From Microbulbifer bruguierae (GTDB lineage Bacteria > Pseudomonadota > Gammaproteobacteria > Pseudomonadales > Cellvibrionaceae): DNA of 64,000 nt. The translations under genes and the position numbers were made by a program. Position 1 is the stretch's first letter. Each line of letters opens with the position of its first letter. Positions 7,209 to 17,304 of this stretch are shown here, one piece after another. The notes below the pieces were generated by a model that searched no databases, was not told the DNA's origin, and saw nothing but the letters and a program-made list of their open reading frames with translations. Where the stretch lies: the NCBI RefSeq assembly GCF_029869925.1, contig NZ_CP118605.1:1986001-2050000 (forward strand). Direction: 5' to 3'.

Positions 7209-7814
7209 TCAGTTCTCCAACAAATTCTCCCCACCATCATCCATTTTCTGGGGCCGCTGCCAGTAATTGTATTGCGGTGTCCAGTCACTGATGCCAATAC
7301 CAGCCATGCCCAACAGATCCCACATTGCACAGTAATTATCACCGGGGCCGAAGACGCTGGCGTTTTTGCGCAGGATCTTGTCACCCTGCCGGGAATACAC
7401 GACTGCGCCGGGTCCATTGCCTTCCCCCGCCATCACAGACTGCTCGCGGATATAGTCGCCACCACCGTGGCTGGCCAGGCGGAAGCGCCAGCCGCGGCTG
7501 TTGGCGAAGCGGCGTTGCACTTCTGGGGCGTCCTTGGAAACCAGTACTACGGACATAGCGGATTCCAGGTGTGGCAACAGGCCGTTGAAGCCATCTGCCC
7601 AGAGGGTGCAGTAGCGGCAGCCCTGCCCCATATTGTGGATAACCAGTAGGGTGTCACGCTCGCCGAACAGGCTCAGCAGGCTAACCTCGCCATCCAGGGT
7701 GTTGAAGGTGTAATCGGGCACATCGTCGCCGACGCTCTGTTGCTGTAATAGCGCCAGTTCCTGTTTCAGTTTGCCGATCTGCTGCTGTAATTCGCTAATT
7801 TTCTGCTGGCTCAT
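7209..7814 (-). CDS. DUF899 thioredoxin-like protein
   Basis: 201 aa of the DUF899 family, a thioredoxin-fold group. Residues 3-28 form a glutamine/leucine-rich coiled coil. The family signature MGQGCRYCTLWADGFNG follows, with the CRYC motif in the position of a redox-active CxxC. Then come VLVSKDAPE and the C-terminal aromatic tail with WTPQYNYWQRP. The role is unproven in the family. ATG at 7814 with AGGGAA directly upstream. It lies 12 bases after the aconitase gene and is probably cotranscribed with it. Confidence 0.8.
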   Translation of the reverse strand: MSQQKISELQQQIGKLKQELALLQQQSVGDDVPDYTFNTLDGEVSLLSLFGERDTLLVIHNMGQGCRYCTLWADGFNGLLPHLESAMSVVLVSKDAPEVQRRFANSRGWRFRLASHGGGDYIREQSVMAGEGNGPGAVVYSRQGDKILRKNASVFGPGDNYCAMWDLLGMAGIGISDWTPQYNYWQRPQKMDDGGENLLEN

Positions 7815-7826
7815 TTCCCTGGCCTC

Positions 7827-9785
7827 TTACGTTTTGGATGATTCCCTGGCATCCGCGAGTTCATTCTCGCGCACTTTATTGATCAGTCCGCCGGCGATCA
7901 CCGTGGCGACTTCGTCGGCGCTCATATTGTGGATAACTTCGAGTTGCTTGCCATCCTCAAGCGTTACCTGAATGGCGTTGCCGTTGCGCAACTGTGCGGG
8001 GAGGTTCGTTATTTTCAGTTCGTTGCCCTGATGCAGGCGCGCCAGGTCTGCGGGTGCCTTGAACAGCAGGGGGACGACACCGAAGTTGATCAGGTTGCGG
8101 CGGTGTATGCGCGCCATTGATACGGCGATCACTGCGCGTACCCCGAGGTAGCGGGGTGCGATGGCGGCGTGTTCACGGCTTGAGCCCTGGCCGTAGTTTT
8201 CGCCACCGATCACAAAGCTGTCACCGCCGTAGTCTTTGGCGCGCTGGTAGAAGGATTCGTCGATACGGGAGAAGGTGTAGTGACTGATGGCGGGAATATT
8301 GGAGCGCAGCGGCAGTATGTCGGTGCCAGCGGGCAGGATTTCATCGGTGGAAACATTCTCGCCGGCCTTCAGCAGAATGGGGCCAGCGAGGGTTTCCGAC
8401 AGCGAATCGAATTCCGGCAGCGGCTGGATATTCGGACCTTTTTCCAGTTCCACCTTTACCGGAATTTCCTGCGGGGCCAGTAACAACGGGCGCATATCCT
8501 TGAGGGTTAATGGCTCGGAGAAAGACGGGTAATCCATATCCAGGTCCCGCGGGTCGGTGATTTTTCCCAGCAGGGCACTGGCGGTGGCAGTTTCCGGGCT
8601 GCACAGGTAGACCTGGTCTTCCTTGGTGCCGGAGCGTCCGGGGAAGTTGCGCGGTACCGTGCGCAGGCTAATGCGGCCGGTAGCCGGCGCCTGCCCCATG
8701 CCGATACAGCCGTTGCACCCGGTCTGGTGCAGACGCGCGCCGGCCTGCAGCAGGCTGTTCAGGTGCCCGCTGTTGCTCAGCTCTTCGAGTACCTGACGGC
8801 TGGTGGGATTGATATCGAGGGAAATTTCTTCGGGAACCTGGCGGTCTTTCAGCATCAGCGCGGGCACCACAAAATCCCGCAATCCGGGATTGGCGGACGA
8901 GCCGATGTAGCTCTGGTATATGGGTTTGCCGGCAACCTCGCGCACGGTCACTACCTTGCCTGGACTGGAGGGGCAGGCGACCAGCGGTTCCAGCGTGGAC
9001 AGATCGATACTGTCGTTGTGATCGTAGCCGGCGCCGTCGTCCGCGTGCAAGGGCGTGAAATCGTCCTCGCGTCCCTGCTGCTTAAGAAAGGCGCGCACCT
9101 GATCGTCGGCGGGAAACACGCTGGCGGTGGCGCCCATCTCCTGGCCCATATTGGCGATCACGTGACGGTCCATAGCGGTGAGATTTTCGAGCCCGGGGCC
9201 GTAGTATTCAAAGATCTTATTGACGCCGCCGTTGACGTCGTAGCGACGCAACATTTCCAGTATCACGTCCTTGGCGCTGACCCAGGGCGGCAGCTTGCCG
9301 GTCACTTCCACCCCCACCACTTCCGGCATTACCAGGGAAAACGCAATGCCGGCCATGGCCAGTGCCACCTGGAGCCCACCGGCACCCATCGCCAGCATGC
9401 CCATGGAACCACCGGCACAGGTATGGCTGTCGGAACCCAGCAGGGTTTTACCCGGCTTGCCGAAACAGGCCATGTGCACGGCGTGGCTGATACCGTTGCC
9501 AGGGCGGGAATACCAGATTCCCCATTTGCGACTGGCGCTGCGCAGGAACAGGTGGTCGTCGGCGTTCTTGAAATCCGCCTGGATCAGGTTGTGATCCACA
9601 TATTGGGCGGAGAGCTCGGTTTTCACCTTCGGTAACCCGAGTGCTTCAAATTCCAGCATGACCATGGTGCCGGTGGCATCCTGGCAAAGGGTCTGATCGA
9701 TTTTCAGCTGTACTTCTTCGCCGGGCTGCATCTTGCCGGACACCAGATGTTGCTCGATCAGTTTATGGGCGAGATTTTTGGCCAT
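7827..9785 (-). CDS. Aconitate hydratase (putative-aconitase subfamily)
   Basis: 652-aa aconitase of the shorter, isopropylmalate-isomerase-like subfamily (distinct from ~890-aa AcnA/AcnB). It interconverts citrate and isocitrate in the TCA cycle. The three [4Fe-4S] cysteine ligands are visible: one in SDSHTCAGGSMG and two in GCNGCIGMG. The C-terminal swivel domain has GGENYGQGSSREHAA with the substrate-binding serine/arginine. The start is ATG at 9785, with GGAGGT six bases upstream; an earlier ATG at 9803 would overlap the RBS. The gene sits between the giant AsmA-like gene and the DUF899 gene on the same strand. Complete, no defects seen. Confidence 0.88.
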   Translation of the reverse strand: MAKNLAHKLIEQHLVSGKMQPGEEVQLKIDQTLCQDATGTMVMLEFEALGLPKVKTELSAQYVDHNLIQADFKNADDHLFLRSASRKWGIWYSRPGNGISHAVHMACFGKPGKTLLGSDSHTCAGGSMGMLAMGAGGLQVALAMAGIAFSLVMPEVVGVEVTGKLPPWVSAKDVILEMLRRYDVNGGVNKIFEYYGPGLENLTAMDRHVIANMGQEMGATASVFPADDQVRAFLKQQGREDDFTPLHADDGAGYDHNDSIDLSTLEPLVACPSSPGKVVTVREVAGKPIYQSYIGSSANPGLRDFVVPALMLKDRQVPEEISLDINPTSRQVLEELSNSGHLNSLLQAGARLHQTGCNGCIGMGQAPATGRISLRTVPRNFPGRSGTKEDQVYLCSPETATASALLGKITDPRDLDMDYPSFSEPLTLKDMRPLLLAPQEIPVKVELEKGPNIQPLPEFDSLSETLAGPILLKAGENVSTDEILPAGTDILPLRSNIPAISHYTFSRIDESFYQRAKDYGGDSFVIGGENYGQGSSREHAAIAPRYLGVRAVIAVSMARIHRRNLINFGVVPLLFKAPADLARLHQGNELKITNLPAQLRNGNAIQVTLEDGKQLEVIHNMSADEVATVIAGGLINKVRENELADARESSKT

Positions 9786-9823
9786 GGTATTACCTCCACG
9801 CAATGGTATCGGTGTAGTTTGTT

Positions 9824-12800
9824 TTAGTCGGAAAACTCAACCCGGGGGGCATCGAAATCACTGCCGATATAGTCGGGTGCGCACTGGATAAAATCTTCCT
9901 GATCCAGCCCTGCATCGATCAGGTATTTCTGCACATGGCGGCTGCGACGACGCGACAGGTCCAGCAGTTCCTCGCGCATTCCCCGCGGCGGCTCGCGGAA
10001 AAAGGATTCTTTTTGTTCTTTGCTGCCATGCGCGGCATGGGCTTCCAGCGGAAACATTTCCGTCAGGTCCAGTGCAGTTGATACGCCGCAAATACCCGGG
10101 CGCGCCCGTGGGTTGTCGCGCATTTTTTCAATCATGCCATTGAGACTGATCTTGGCGGACTCGCTCAACAGATCGCTGCCGGGGCTGAATTCCAGGTCCG
10201 AAAAGCTTACCGCACGGAAGCGCGCCCAGGCCAATTTGGCGAGACTGTAAAAACCCACCGGAGTGAAATAGGCAAACAGTGCTTCAAGAATGGCGCGTTG
10301 CAACAGGTCGCTGAAAATAAAGCTCATGCTGAATTTTGGATCGTACAGGTCGCCGCTGACTGGCATGTTAAAGCGCACGTCGCCATTTCCATCTTTCAGC
10401 AGTGCCAGCGCAAAACCCAGGGGAATAATGCTTTTTTTGACCTGTAGTTGATCCGACTCCCTTACCCTGCGCACTTTTATTTTCTGTAATTCCATTTTTG
10501 CCAGCGCGTCCACCTGATTGTCATCAATCTTCATGGTCACTTCCGCATCCAGCTGGCCCTGCAAAATTTTGTAGCCCAGCAGGCGGGCGATATACGGCGT
10601 TGCCGGAATCAGGTTGGCGCCCTCGACGTAACCCAGCAACCCCGCATCCCAGTGATTATTTTCCAGCAGGTTGATATTCCCCCCCAGGTGCATTTCGCTG
10701 TAGCCACCGGGGCTGCCGTTGAACACCATAATCGCCGGGGGATCTTCCGGATAATTACTGAGTCCTGCCAACAGCAGGTTGACTCTGCGCACCGGTAACT
10801 TGGCCTCGTATTCCTCAGTCTGATCGAGCCACAGAAAATGGCCGCGGTCCACATAAAGCTGATTGATACGGTAGCGGAAGCGATTGGCTTCGGTGGCGAC
10901 ATCTTCGCGGTGGAAGCGGTAGCGCTGCAATTGCGGCGTCTGACTGCGAAATCGCTCCCACGCGCCGAGATCACCCCGCAGTCCCCGCGCCAGGATACTG
11001 TGGGGTTTTACCAGCTCGATATTTTTTATCGTCAGAATTTTTTTCGGCAGAAAATATTCGAAGTTATCCAGCGTCAGGCGCTCGAACTCCGTGTTCCACG
11101 GGTGATTTACAAATTCCTGGGCCCGTTCGTCCCGCCGGAACAGTTTGCTGTTGGCGACCGCCAGTGATTGCAGCTGTACCCGATCCCGGGATACGCGGAG
11201 GGCGCGGGCCTCGACGTGGTCTGTTTCCAGTAACCGATCGCCTCCGGCCCCCTGCACCGTCAGTTTTTCCAGCGCGGCACTATCCAGCTGCAACTGGCGA
11301 CTGGCCAAATCAAAGTAACCGCCAGCGAGAATTTTCTGCACATGGATGCAGTGGTGAATGCCCTTGATGTAGGCCTGGGGGATACAGCCACTGACGTTAT
11401 TCAGTTGCAACTGCTCGCCAATCAGCTGGCCGCCACCAATGCCCAGCTCTGTTACCTGCAGGGATTCCACCTCCAGTAGCCGGGACGGTAGCTCGGTGGG
11501 AAAATCCTGCTGAGTGACGCGCAGTCCTTCCATCTGCATGTTGTGGAAGTGGCGTCGCAAGCCACCACCCGCTGAACCGGCCAAGCGCACCCTGTGCTCA
11601 CTGCCAACGGTCACGCGGCCGACTTCATAGCAGGGTTTAAGCTGCTTTCCCCCAAACGCCATTGGCTCTAGGCAGCCGCTGAGACCGGACAGCTCACCCC
11701 GTTGCAGTACCAGAGCAGCGGAAGAAAGTGCGAGTCCATTGACCGCCAGATGTTCAAATCCGAGCTGTCGGCGGCCCCCTCGACGCAGTACAAAGTTTTC
11801 TACCTGAACCTGCCCGCTCGCGCGAAATTCTTTTCCAAACTCCAGATGCTGGTTGCCAGTGGTGCGCAGCAGACCCACGGAGGCGCACCGCGAATCGCGC
11901 TTTTCAGTGCCTTGCCCGGGCAGGCATCCGGAGAAATCCCGCACCAATAAATTTTCCACCTGAAAATCGCCGCCTCCGGGCCAGCGCAAGCCCTCCCATT
12001 GGAGTTCCGCCAGCTGTAACAACGGCGTGGCGGCGCCGCGCTGTTGCAGCTGCAGGTTACTGGCGCGCACCGGGCCCAGAATCAGTTTCGCGTAGTCGCC
12101 ACCCCGGTCCTGCTGTTTTTGCCCGCCCAGAGGGATCAGGTTGTCGCCACTGAGATGCAGGTTTGTGGAAGACAGGCAGCCTTTCCAGCGGGTGAGTCCG
12201 GGGCTGGCCGCCAGCCAGTCATCGAGACCGCAGCCATCGACGCCGTCGAGGTGGACATTGTGCAGGTTGACCAGTACCGGGCCGGGCTGCCGCGGTTGCA
12301 CCAGCCCCAGTTGTTCGATGCGCAGTTTGCCCAGCTGCAATTGCGCGGTGTCTTCCAGGCGCTGGTGCAACCCCAGCTGGTTGATTGCAATGGCATTGCC
12401 GACGGAATGCAGATCGCGGCCGCGCACACAGCGCGGCAGTTGTCGCTCTGGATCACCGCGCGGCGGCCAGCAGACGTCCATTTCTGCAGCGCTGAGGCTA
12501 TCCAACTGCCAGTAGGCCTCGGCACCGGCATTGCGCGGCAAATTGACCTGCAGTGACAGGCTCTGCAACGCTCGGATATTCGCGGTAACGTCGCGCTCAT
12601 CACCGGTCAGGGAGAAATGTTCCAGCAGCAGGTTGTTGAGATCCGCGGAAAATTGTTTCCGGCCATAGGCCAGGGTGAAGGTTTCGCCGGTGCGCAGCAT
12701 GGCGATATCCACACAGCGGCCGGGACTGAGACAGAAGGCCGCACGATCCAGTGCCGCTTGTGGAATATCCACCCGCACTCGGCCGGGGGAAGATTGCAGG

Positions 12801-15415
12801 TGAACTTCCGCACTGGGCAGCTGCAACTGTTCCACCGTCAGCAGGCTGCTGTCGTCTGCACTGGTTACCCGCGCGGTCTGCAAACTCAGTTCCGCGGCGG
12901 AAAATGCCAGACGGAAGCGGCTGTCTGATTTCTCGGTCGCAATCGGGTCTGGCGGGGCTGCACCTTCGTTCATGTTGGCAGACGTGACTGCCCGCTGCTG
13001 CTCCAGGGTCAAGGCCAGCGGCTGCGGCTGGCTCAGTTTGAGGACGGTGAAGCACGCGGCGCGACGCTTACTGGAATCGCTGCCGAGCAGCGACTGCCAG
13101 GACGAGGGAAGACAGCCTTCCAGACTGGCGAGCGACAGGGACGCCAGCTCCAGCTCTGTTTCCCGGGCTTCGATTGCTGAACCGATTGCTTCCCCAAAAC
13201 GCTCGCCCTGTTCGCCGCGCTGTAAGGAACCGGACGTGACAGCGGCAGCTGTTGCCGTATCCGCCAGCACTCCCTTTTCCGCCCCCTCCTCCGAGTCGCC
13301 CCCTGCAGCAGTCGCGCCAGCCGCCTCCTCACTCTGGGACCACCAGTGCGCCGCACCATCGGCAAAATACTCCCCCGGCTGCCACTGCTGGTGGCGGATA
13401 CGTAACAGCCCAGCTCCAGTGTGCAGCTGGTTCAGCACCAGCCCGGTTTCGGTTCCCGGCTGCGCGGACAGATGGTCCGACAGCAGCAGGCGATCCAGCC
13501 CGAGTTCCCCGAGTATCAGATAGGGGGAATCCCCAAGTTCCAGCACGAAATCCCCGTTGCCGTGCAGTTTCTGCAAGCGGGTGCACAGTGGCGACAGACG
13601 TCGCGGCAGGATTCCTCCGGGCACGCAGCCGTTCATGCGCTGTAGTGAGATATCTTCCACCAGGTAACGTCGCTCGTCCGGCGTCAGCTGCAGCCGCGCC
13701 CATTGCACATTCGCCAGCGCCAGGGGCTCTCTTGTGCCAGAAACACTGTCGGTTTTTTTTAACAGGCGTCGTCCCCACTGCAGTTTTGCCAGGCTGACGG
13801 GGCCACTTTCCACGGCCCAGGATTGTGCGGGGCGATTATTGCCTGGGGTTGTGCCTGGGGTTGTGCCTGGGGTTGTGCCTGGGGTTGTGCCTGGGATTGC
13901 GCCTGGGATTGCGCCTGGGGTTGTGCGCGAGGTTCTGCGTGGAAACTGCAGGACGAAATCTTGCGGCACCAGCAGTTGAGCCAGGGAAATACACTGGTCC
14001 TCACGCCCCCAGAGTTGCCCGGGAATACATCCGGAGGCGCCATCCAGACTCATCTGGTGTAGCTGCAGGCGGCGCTCGTTATTGCGGTAGTGCAGTGCGG
14101 CGAGGCGCAGATTGTTGGTATTCAGGGGATTGGGCTGCGGCTTTCTCGCATCCAGGTCACTGACACTGCCCTGGGTGAGCAGGGCTTCTGCCGCATTGAC
14201 CTCAAAGCCGTCCCGCCAGGCAAAACTCGTTGGCAGCGGCAGGCGCAAACTGCCGGCGCTCACGCAGTAGTGATGTTGCCGGCTGCGCAATCCATTGGGG
14301 CACCAGGAAAAACCGCTGGCACCAGCGCTCTGCCACTGCAGGCTTTTCTGCTGACGCAGGAAATCAAAACCGTTAATGGCGATGGTCTGCGCGTGCCAGT
14401 TGGGGTGGCGGCGATTGCGGTAGCGCAGGCGAACCTCGCCACCACTGGCGCGGCGCCAGGCAATCGCGGCGTCCTTGCCAAAGGAAAAACGCACTGCCCC
14501 TTTGACCTGCAAACGGCGCGCGGTTGCACAGTGGCCTCTGATGCGGTTCAGTGCCGGCAGCGCTTGCGCCCACCGATCCGGAGGACAACCGGCAAATTTG
14601 CGGGTGAAAATGTTCGACGCAATCAGCAGGTTGCCCGGGCGATCGAAGCGGCCGTTTTCGATTTTCAGCCGGACTACCGCCATGGTGGGGTTTTCCGTGG
14701 GGGAGTTGCGCATATCCCCCTCGCCCGGGTCCTGGATTCCGCCGCTACTGGTACCGCCGGGCGGCTCCGGCAGCTCGTCCCAGGCCAACAGATTTTCCAA
14801 GCCCAGGTCGTCGGCACCAATGGAGAACTGCAGCGGTTCGTCGCTTATCCGGCGACCGGCGACAAAAAAATCCTCCAGTTCCAGCAAGCCGATACGGGCA
14901 CAACTGGGTGTAGACCACTGGGGTTTGTGCTGGTAGCAGACCACGCTGTCGCGCAGGCTGGCCGCAGACAGATCCACACGCCAGTCTTTCGGTCGCTTTT
15001 CCCCTTCCCCCAGGCGCCAGCCGCCTATTTCCCACACCCGCCCGCGCTCGCCGGGCTCCGACTCCAGATCCAGGTGAGCACCCTCCAGCTGGGCAAGATT
15101 GATCCGGATTTTTCCCCGCAGCAGATGCCACCAGCTGAGCCCCAGTGTGGCTTCGCGAACATGGAAACCACGATCAAACTCGTTGCGCAGACGGACGCCG
15201 CGCAGATGTGCGCGCAGTCGCGGCAGGGAGACGTCGAAGTGTTCGATCCGCGCCTCCAGTCCGCGCTCCTGCAACCAGCGCTGCAAGGCGCCGGGCAGGA
15301 TAATCGAGACCAGAATATTCAGCGCGCCAGTCAACAGCAGGACCGCCACCAACAGCCAAAGCAGTCGGCGTATTCCTCTGGATTCCCTGGACTCTGAAGA
15401 GGGCGAAGTGGACAT
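9824..15415 (-). CDS. Giant AsmA/DUF748-like envelope protein with 12 Cys-pair modules
   Basis: 1863 aa from the ATG at 15415. An N-terminal membrane anchor (about 16-42) is followed by an AsmA-like start (LEARIEHFDVSLPRLRAHL...GVRL). Then comes a long chain of beta-rich repeats, each with two cysteines 6-20 residues apart, usually in SGC[ILV]P...C..[VL]. Pairs sit near 160/172, 277/296, 372/384, 463/475, 597/611, 768/788, 895/901, 982/996, 1062/1080, 1164/1177, 1248/1262 and 1344/1356. The last ~400 residues match the DUF748/AsmA C-terminal type, with an OmpA-like tail carrying a further pair (1776/1845). Predicted inner-membrane-anchored and periplasmic; the family is connected with envelope lipid or outer-membrane homeostasis. 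A Pro-Gly-Thr tract near 498-525 is encoded by 12-base tandem repeats. Confidence 0.75.
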   Translation of the reverse strand: MSTSPSSESRESRGIRRLLWLLVAVLLLTGALNILVSIILPGALQRWLQERGLEARIEHFDVSLPRLRAHLRGVRLRNEFDRGFHVREATLGLSWWHLLRGKIRINLAQLEGAHLDLESEPGERGRVWEIGGWRLGEGEKRPKDWRVDLSAASLRDSVVCYQHKPQWSTPSCARIGLLELEDFFVAGRRISDEPLQFSIGADDLGLENLLAWDELPEPPGGTSSGGIQDPGEGDMRNSPTENPTMAVVRLKIENGRFDRPGNLLIASNIFTRKFAGCPPDRWAQALPALNRIRGHCATARRLQVKGAVRFSFGKDAAIAWRRASGGEVRLRYRNRRHPNWHAQTIAINGFDFLRQQKSLQWQSAGASGFSWCPNGLRSRQHHYCVSAGSLRLPLPTSFAWRDGFEVNAAEALLTQGSVSDLDARKPQPNPLNTNNLRLAALHYRNNERRLQLHQMSLDGASGCIPGQLWGREDQCISLAQLLVPQDFVLQFPRRTSRTTPGAIPGAIPGTTPGTTPGTTPGTTPGNNRPAQSWAVESGPVSLAKLQWGRRLLKKTDSVSGTREPLALANVQWARLQLTPDERRYLVEDISLQRMNGCVPGGILPRRLSPLCTRLQKLHGNGDFVLELGDSPYLILGELGLDRLLLSDHLSAQPGTETGLVLNQLHTGAGLLRIRHQQWQPGEYFADGAAHWWSQSEEAAGATAAGGDSEEGAEKGVLADTATAAAVTSGSLQRGEQGERFGEAIGSAIEARETELELASLSLASLEGCLPSSWQSLLGSDSSKRRAACFTVLKLSQPQPLALTLEQQRAVTSANMNEGAAPPDPIATEKSDSRFRLAFSAAELSLQTARVTSADDSSLLTVEQLQLPSAEVHLQSSPGRVRVDIPQAALDRAAFCLSPGRCVDIAMLRTGETFTLAYGRKQFSADLNNLLLEHFSLTGDERDVTANIRALQSLSLQVNLPRNAGAEAYWQLDSLSAAEMDVCWPPRGDPERQLPRCVRGRDLHSVGNAIAINQLGLHQRLEDTAQLQLGKLRIEQLGLVQPRQPGPVLVNLHNVHLDGVDGCGLDDWLAASPGLTRWKGCLSSTNLHLSGDNLIPLGGQKQQDRGGDYAKLILGPVRASNLQLQQRGAATPLLQLAELQWEGLRWPGGGDFQVENLLVRDFSGCLPGQGTEKRDSRCASVGLLRTTGNQHLEFGKEFRASGQVQVENFVLRRGGRRQLGFEHLAVNGLALSSAALVLQRGELSGLSGCLEPMAFGGKQLKPCYEVGRVTVGSEHRVRLAGSAGGGLRRHFHNMQMEGLRVTQQDFPTELPSRLLEVESLQVTELGIGGGQLIGEQLQLNNVSGCIPQAYIKGIHHCIHVQKILAGGYFDLASRQLQLDSAALEKLTVQGAGGDRLLETDHVEARALRVSRDRVQLQSLAVANSKLFRRDERAQEFVNHPWNTEFERLTLDNFEYFLPKKILTIKNIELVKPHSILARGLRGDLGAWERFRSQTPQLQRYRFHREDVATEANRFRYRINQLYVDRGHFLWLDQTEEYEAKLPVRRVNLLLAGLSNYPEDPPAIMVFNGSPGGYSEMHLGGNINLLENNHWDAGLLGYVEGANLIPATPYIARLLGYKILQGQLDAEVTMKIDDNQVDALAKMELQKIKVRRVRESDQLQVKKSIIPLGFALALLKDGNGDVRFNMPVSGDLYDPKFSMSFIFSDLLQRAILEALFAYFTPVGFYSLAKLAWARFRAVSFSDLEFSPGSDLLSESAKISLNGMIEKMRDNPRARPGICGVSTALDLTEMFPLEAHAAHGSKEQKESFFREPPRGMREELLDLSRRRSRHVQKYLIDAGLDQEDFIQCAPDYIGSDFDAPRVEFSD
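13841..13930. repeat. 12-base tandem repeat inside the giant gene
   Basis: About seven head-to-tail copies of a 12-base unit (GGGGTTGTGCCT, two of them the variant GGGATTGCGCCT) encoding the minus-strand peptide repeat Thr/Ala-Thr/Ile-Pro-Gly. Unit length is a multiple of three, so copy-number change would lengthen or shorten the linker without shifting the frame. Confidence 0.85.
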
Positions 15416-15787
15416 CAATACTCGGCGCAAAAGGATTTTCGCGCACTCTTAACATACCGCAACCGGTGCAGAAGACGGGGCTGTGCGCTTCCTACATTAA
15501 AGACCAGCGCCCGCCCAATCACTGGCACCAATGCCAACGCCGCACTAATTTTTAAGGCCGTTTTATTTCTTGCGGTGTTTGCCAGGAGAATTGCCGGCGC
15601 CACAAGCCACCCGAGCCGCTCCCGGTCCCATGCCACCGGAAAAACAGACGTTACACTGTATGTATTTCGACCAGTTTATGGCGAGCTCTGTAGCTGGCCG
15701 CGCCATCAGGCCCAAGGCCGTCGTATCACCGCAGCAACCGCTCCAGCGTCGTAGCGTTGCACGGTGAACCAGGAAGGTAGGCAGTAT
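15416..15787. other. Divergent intergenic region, nothing recognised
   Basis: 372 bases between the divergent giant-protein and SelD-associated oxidoreductase genes. Presumably holds both promoters. No convincing -35/-10 pair or palindrome was found, and a 65-codon frame at 15570-15767 is not credible as a gene. Confidence 0.4.
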
Positions 15788-17116
15788 ATGCAGGAGCGTT
15801 CTGAGCCCCGGGGCAGTTCTCACCGGGGGGACAATTCTCACCCTGGGAATCATTCTCCCCTTAAAGACATCGTGCTGATTGGCGGTGGTCACAGCCACGC
15901 AGCGATGCTGCAGATGTGGGCGAAGAACCCGCTGCGCGGCGCCCGACTGACACTGGTATCTCCCCAGTCCCACACCACCTATTCCGATATGTTGCCCGGG
16001 ATGATCGCCGGACATTATCGCGATAGCGAAATTCACATCGACCTGCAGCGACTCTGTCATGTCGCCGGCGCGCGTTTTATTCGCGCCTGTGCTCACCACA
16101 TCGATCTCGAACAAAAAAAAGTGGCCCTGCTCGGGCAAGCGGACCTGGCGTTCGACCTGTTGTCACTGGACGTGGGTGCCAGTTCCGATCGCAGTATCAG
16201 CGGATCTGAACTCGCCATTCCGGTCAAACCTGTTGGCCAATTTCACCGCCACTGGGAACAGCTCAAGCAGCAGATCGACGACAGTTACCGGCCCCTGCGT
16301 CTGGGGGTTATCGGCGGCGGTGTAGGCGGCTGTGAACTGGCGATGGCGATGGCGTGGGCTCTGGAAGAGCAGGTCTCCAGCGGGCGGGTGGAAATACACC
16401 TGATACAGGCCGGCAGAAAACTCCCCCCGAACTACCCTTTGCTGGCGCGACGGCTGGTGGCACGCGAACTCAGCCGGCTCAAGGTTCACGTCCACCGGAA
16501 CTGCCGGGTATGTGAAATCACCCGACAGGGCATTCACAGTGACGAGGGGCAGTTCCTGCCGCTGGACAACGTGATGCTGTGCACCTCGGTTTCGGCACCG
16601 CCCTGGCTGCAACAATCCGGGCTGTCACTGGACGCGCGCGGATTCGTGCGCGTGGATCCGTATATGCGCGCGGTGGACAACCCGCTCATATTCGCCACCG
16701 GCGATGTGGCCAGCCTGTGTACGAGGCCAGTCGCCAAAGCAAGTCTGCACGCCCTGCAACAGGGGCGAGTGCTGTACCGGAATCTGCGCGCCACATTGGA
16801 GAAAAAACCCCTCAAACCCTACCGTCCGCGATGGCTCTCTCCTCACTTGCTGAGCTGCGGGGCAAAACGCGCGATCTTCACCGGCAGCCCCTTCGCCGCC
16901 ATCGGTGCGACCTTGTGGCATTGGAAAGATCGCCGCAACCGCAAATTCCTCGCCTCCCTCAACAACCTGGTTGCCGCCACCACCGACAAGACCTACTCGC
17001 TCACGGAGCGGCTCCGGGAAGACCACTGGCGCCGGTACCCCGGCGACCCCGAGCATACGGGCCAGCGTGAGCAAGTGTTGCGCGATGTGGATGTCAGCCG
17101 CGATACCGCCAAATAA
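15788..17116 (+). CDS. FAD-dependent pyridine nucleotide-disulphide oxidoreductase (SelD-associated type)
   Basis: 442 aa of the family found fused to or beside SelD (often annotated as NADH dehydrogenase-like). The N-terminal FAD-binding motif IVLIGGGHSHAA near residue 28, then YSDMLPGMIAGHY, and a second dinucleotide motif LGVIGGGVGGCE near residue 178 are visible. The closing FAD motif is IFATGDVASL. No SelD domain is fused and none is encoded nearby, so the role in this organism is open. The first ~25 residues are low complexity (Ser/Gly/His). ATG 15788 is chosen over GTG 15764 because AGGAAGG lies upstream of it. It precedes ndh on the same strand by 188 bases. Confidence 0.75.
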   Translation: MQERSEPRGSSHRGDNSHPGNHSPLKDIVLIGGGHSHAAMLQMWAKNPLRGARLTLVSPQSHTTYSDMLPGMIAGHYRDSEIHIDLQRLCHVAGARFIRACAHHIDLEQKKVALLGQADLAFDLLSLDVGASSDRSISGSELAIPVKPVGQFHRHWEQLKQQIDDSYRPLRLGVIGGGVGGCELAMAMAWALEEQVSSGRVEIHLIQAGRKLPPNYPLLARRLVARELSRLKVHVHRNCRVCEITRQGIHSDEGQFLPLDNVMLCTSVSAPPWLQQSGLSLDARGFVRVDPYMRAVDNPLIFATGDVASLCTRPVAKASLHALQQGRVLYRNLRATLEKKPLKPYRPRWLSPHLLSCGAKRAIFTGSPFAAIGATLWHWKDRRNRKFLASLNNLVAATTDKTYSLTERLREDHWRRYPGDPEHTGQREQVLRDVDVSRDTAK

Positions 17117-17304
17117 CGGGTAAATAGACACTTTGCTGCCGATTGCCCGCAGCAATGATTTCCCCTGAAACCATTCTCCCGTTGCGAAAAAACAGACGCC
17201 CGGTGATACTCGCCACTATCATCGCAAGGGCCTTCAAGGGCTTTTACGGAGACCTACAGAGAGCCTGGAGCACATACATTTTTTGCTCTTAAGGAAACTC
17301 TGGT

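Noticed and set aside
13841-13930. Tandem repeats as a possible CRISPR array
   Set aside because: Units are contiguous without spacers and lie in a reading frame.
14090-15397. 435-codon plus-strand open frame opposite the giant protein gene
   Set aside because: Antisense to the membrane-anchored AsmA-like start region; no signal or domain.
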